Assembly: GCA_033549365.1 (NCBI GenBank)
Contig: JAWSUF010000006.1
Coordinates: forward strand, 62,001-126,000
Direction: 5' to 3'
DNA from: Acidobacteriota bacterium
Lineage (GTDB): Bacteria > Acidobacteriota > Aminicenantia > Aminicenantales > Saccharicenantaceae
Length of the DNA: 64,000 nt
Both the position numbers and the translations under genes were made by a program. Below the pieces are notes generated by a model. That model searched no databases. It had not been told where the DNA came from and saw only the letters and a list, made by a program, of their open reading frames with translations. This document shows, in pieces, positions 61,859 to 64,000 of the stretch (its first letter is position 1; the number at the start of each line of letters is the position of its first letter).

Positions 61859-64000
61859 ATGTTTTTCAAGAGATTCCACACAGCCCTCATCACCCTTGTT
61901 CTCTGCATTTTGCTGATCGCACCGCAGGCCGCGGCGCAGATCGTGCCCAAACCCGAGGAGATTCTCGGCTTCAAGGTCGGAGCGGATTACCATCTCGCCA
62001 CCTACGACCAGGCCGTCGACTACCTGAAAAAAGCGGCCGCCGTCTCCGACAGGATCCGGCTTTTCGACATGGGACAAACATCCATGGGACTGACCATGAC
62101 TTATGCGGTCATTTCCTCGACCTCCAATATCGCCGAACTCGACCGTTACAAGGAGATTTCGCGCCGTCTGTCGCTGGGACGCGGACTCTCCGACGAGGAG
62201 GCCTTGACATTGTCCCGTGAGGGACGGGCCGTCGTCTATATCGACGGCGGGCTTCACGCGACGGAATGCGCGCCGGCCCAGCACAACATCCAGCTGGCCT
62301 ACAATCTCATGACGGCCGCGGACGAAAGAACCCTGGCCATCCTCGACGACGTCATTCTCATTCTCGTCTTCGCCAACCCCGACGGCATGAATCTCCTGGC
62401 CGAATGGTATCACCCGAATGTCGGCACGCCCTACGAAGTTTCTCCGATGCCCGGTCTCTATCATATCTATGCCGGACACGACAACAACCGTGACGGGTAC
62501 ATCGGAAATCTGGTGGAAACCCGGAATATTTCCCGTCTCGTCAACCTGGAATGGCACCCGGTCATTCTCTACAACCACCACCAGACCGCGCCGTTTCCGG
62601 CCCGCATCTGGACACCGCCGAATTCGGAGCCGACGAATCCCAATGTCCACCCCCTCATCGTCCGCTGGCAAAACATGATCGGATCGGCCATGGGCGCGGC
62701 TTTCGACGCCCAGGGCAAGGAGGGGGCCATCTCCCGGATCGTGTTCGACACCTGGTATCCGGGATATATGACCCAGGTCTTCGATTCGCACAATATCATC
62801 TCCATCCTCACGGAAATCGCCCTCTACCGTTATGCCACGCCGGGGTTTTACACCGTACGGGATTTCCCGAAGGAATACCAGGACCTGACCATGTCGGCCT
62901 TCTATCCTTCCCCGTGGAAAGGAGGCTGGTGGAGGCTTCTCGACGCCGTCGATTATTCCCTGACGGCATCCATGGCCGTTCTGGACACAGCCTCGCGCTT
63001 TCGAAGCGATCTTCTCTATAACAAGTACAAAATGGGCCGTGACGTCAGCGAACGGTTCCGTCGCGAACCGCCTTATGCCTGGATCATTCCCCGGAATCAG
63101 TCCGATCCCGGGACGGCCGCCCTGCTTCTCGACAGGATGATTCTTCAGGGCATCGACATCTATGAAAGCGAGGAGGATTTCGTCTGCGACGGCATCCGCC
63201 ACCCGAAGGGGACCTGGATCATTCCCATGGACCAACCCTTCGCCCTGTTCATCAAGAACATTTTCGAGGAACAGCGCTACCCGGATCTCAGAAAATATCC
63301 GGATCTCTGGCAGGGACTCGTCCGTTCGCGGAAATTCGAAGGCGCGCCCTTCGAAGCCTATGACATGATGGGCTGGACCTTGCCCCACCAGTTTGGAACC
63401 CGGGTTCTGGCGGCGAACTCCCCTGTGGATGTCCGTATGACACGGCAAAAGGAAATTCTGCCTTCCGAAGGCCGAGTTCAAGGCCGGGGAAGCGCGGGAT
63501 GGATTCTCGATCCGGCTCAAAACGCCACGGCCGTTGCCCTCAATCGACTGCTCAAGGCGGGAGCCAGGGTTCAATGGGCCAAGACGGCCTTCACGCGTGA
63601 GGGGCGCAGCCATGCGCCGGGAACGGTCTTTGTCTCTTCGCGCGGCCTGTCCCCGTCCATCATGGAACAGACGGCCCGCGACCTGCGCATTCAGCCGACA
63701 GCGGTTTCCTCAGCCCCGTTTGAAGACGCGATCACACTGAAGACTCCGCGTTTGGCGGTCTACCAATCCTGGATCCCCGTCGCCGACGAAGGCTGGACAC
63801 GCCTCATCCTCGAGGAACACGAATTCGACTTCAAGGTCATTCATGACGCCGATATCCGGGCGGGAAACCTGCGGGACGCCTTCGACGCCATCATCATGCC
63901 CAGCCATTCGAGCGCGGACAGGGTTGTCAACGGCCATGCTCCGGGCACCATGCCGCCGCCTTATGTCGGGGGCCTGACGGAAAACGGCCTTATCAACCTG
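61859..64000 (+). CDS. Secreted M14-family zinc carboxypeptidase (3' end outside window)
   Basis: 714 residues are visible and the frame is open to the last base. GGGAGG precedes the ATG, and the hydrophobic run ending APQAAAQ is a signal peptide. The M14 zinc motif is GGLHATECA (His133 and Glu136), with NPDGMNLL and the His240/His241 region (LYNHHQTAP) about a hundred residues later as the likely third ligand. After the peptidase domain (to about 400) the chain continues into a region ending with a Rossmann-like GATase1-like segment (AVYQSWIPVADEGWTRLILEE, DAIIMPSHSS), an arrangement often seen in large secreted M14 proteins of peptide-using anaerobes. The substrate is unknown. Confidence 0.88.
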   Translation, partial: MFFKRFHTALITLVLCILLIAPQAAAQIVPKPEEILGFKVGADYHLATYDQAVDYLKKAAAVSDRIRLFDMGQTSMGLTMTYAVISSTSNIAELDRYKEISRRLSLGRGLSDEEALTLSREGRAVVYIDGGLHATECAPAQHNIQLAYNLMTAADERTLAILDDVILILVFANPDGMNLLAEWYHPNVGTPYEVSPMPGLYHIYAGHDNNRDGYIGNLVETRNISRLVNLEWHPVILYNHHQTAPFPARIWTPPNSEPTNPNVHPLIVRWQNMIGSAMGAAFDAQGKEGAISRIVFDTWYPGYMTQVFDSHNIISILTEIALYRYATPGFYTVRDFPKEYQDLTMSAFYPSPWKGGWWRLLDAVDYSLTASMAVLDTASRFRSDLLYNKYKMGRDVSERFRREPPYAWIIPRNQSDPGTAALLLDRMILQGIDIYESEEDFVCDGIRHPKGTWIIPMDQPFALFIKNIFEEQRYPDLRKYPDLWQGLVRSRKFEGAPFEAYDMMGWTLPHQFGTRVLAANSPVDVRMTRQKEILPSEGRVQGRGSAGWILDPAQNATAVALNRLLKAGARVQWAKTAFTREGRSHAPGTVFVSSRGLSPSIMEQTARDLRIQPTAVSSAPFEDAITLKTPRLAVYQSWIPVADEGWTRLILEEHEFDFKVIHDADIRAGNLRDAFDAIIMPSHSSADRVVNGHAPGTMPPPYVGGLTENGLINL

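Overview
The window is a GC-rich, gene-dense bacterial chromosome segment. It carries an outer-membrane porin, RlpA, PilT, several secreted metallopeptidases, TPR-linked Ser/Thr kinases and a VPS10/BNR propeller protein. This mix points to a Gram-negative, peptide-using anaerobe of the Acidobacteriota/Aminicenantes type. That placement is inferred from gene content only, because no rRNA is present. About 52 protein genes (two cut by the window edges) and one tRNA are visible. There are no insertion sequences, CRISPR arrays or phage genes.

Layout, left to right. 1-2.6 kb: end of an unknown protein, a Tat-exported glycosylasparaginase, RlpA and a VanZ-like protein. 2.6-10.3 kb: one tight eight-gene unit with an archaeal-type IMP cyclohydrolase, a stand-alone AICAR formyltransferase, a stand-alone LigD-type 3'-phosphoesterase, an M28 peptidase, GlgC, a histidine kinase, a receiver-only regulator and GalT; glycogen synthase lies convergent. 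11.8-16.1 kb: membrane protein, beta-CASP RNase and a kinase-TPR protein. 16.1-21.6 kb (minus): a corrinoid methyl-transfer operon with reductive activator, homocysteine methyltransferase, corrinoid protein, MttB-like methyltransferase and MetH-type activation domain. 21.8-29.1 kb: TldD/TldE pair, porin and VPS10/BNR protein. 29.1-31.2 kb: an AT-rich island with parA, parB, a 16-bp palindrome at the parA promoter and a 331-bp non-coding tail holding inverted repeats and a DnaA-box-like site. 31.2-43.6 kb (minus): an ATPase-only GMP synthase, an M28-M19 peptidase fusion with a missing front end, then rho, lon, clpX, clpP, tig, tRNA-Leu and a TPR protein with a dead trypsin domain. 43.7-45.7 kb: DUF2085 protein, membrane protein and lipid kinase. 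45.6-60 kb (minus): transglycosylase, alaS, pilT, kinase, rsmE, dnaJ, dnaK (lidless), grpE, hrcA, Memo and a split saccharopine-pathway pair. 60-64 kb: cysS, yraN and an M14 carboxypeptidase running off the end.

The most interesting signals are four. First, the corrinoid operon reads like a disassembled methionine synthase whose methyl donor is an MttB-family protein instead of methyl-tetrahydrofolate. Second, the purine genes follow archaeal-style architecture at two unlinked loci. Third, the parAB island has its own palindrome and an origin-like tail. Fourth, a two-component pair is translationally coupled to glgC. Consensus-like TTGACA/TATAAT promoters are readable in front of several units, and two of them suggest leaderless or nearly leaderless mRNAs (cysS, hrcA).
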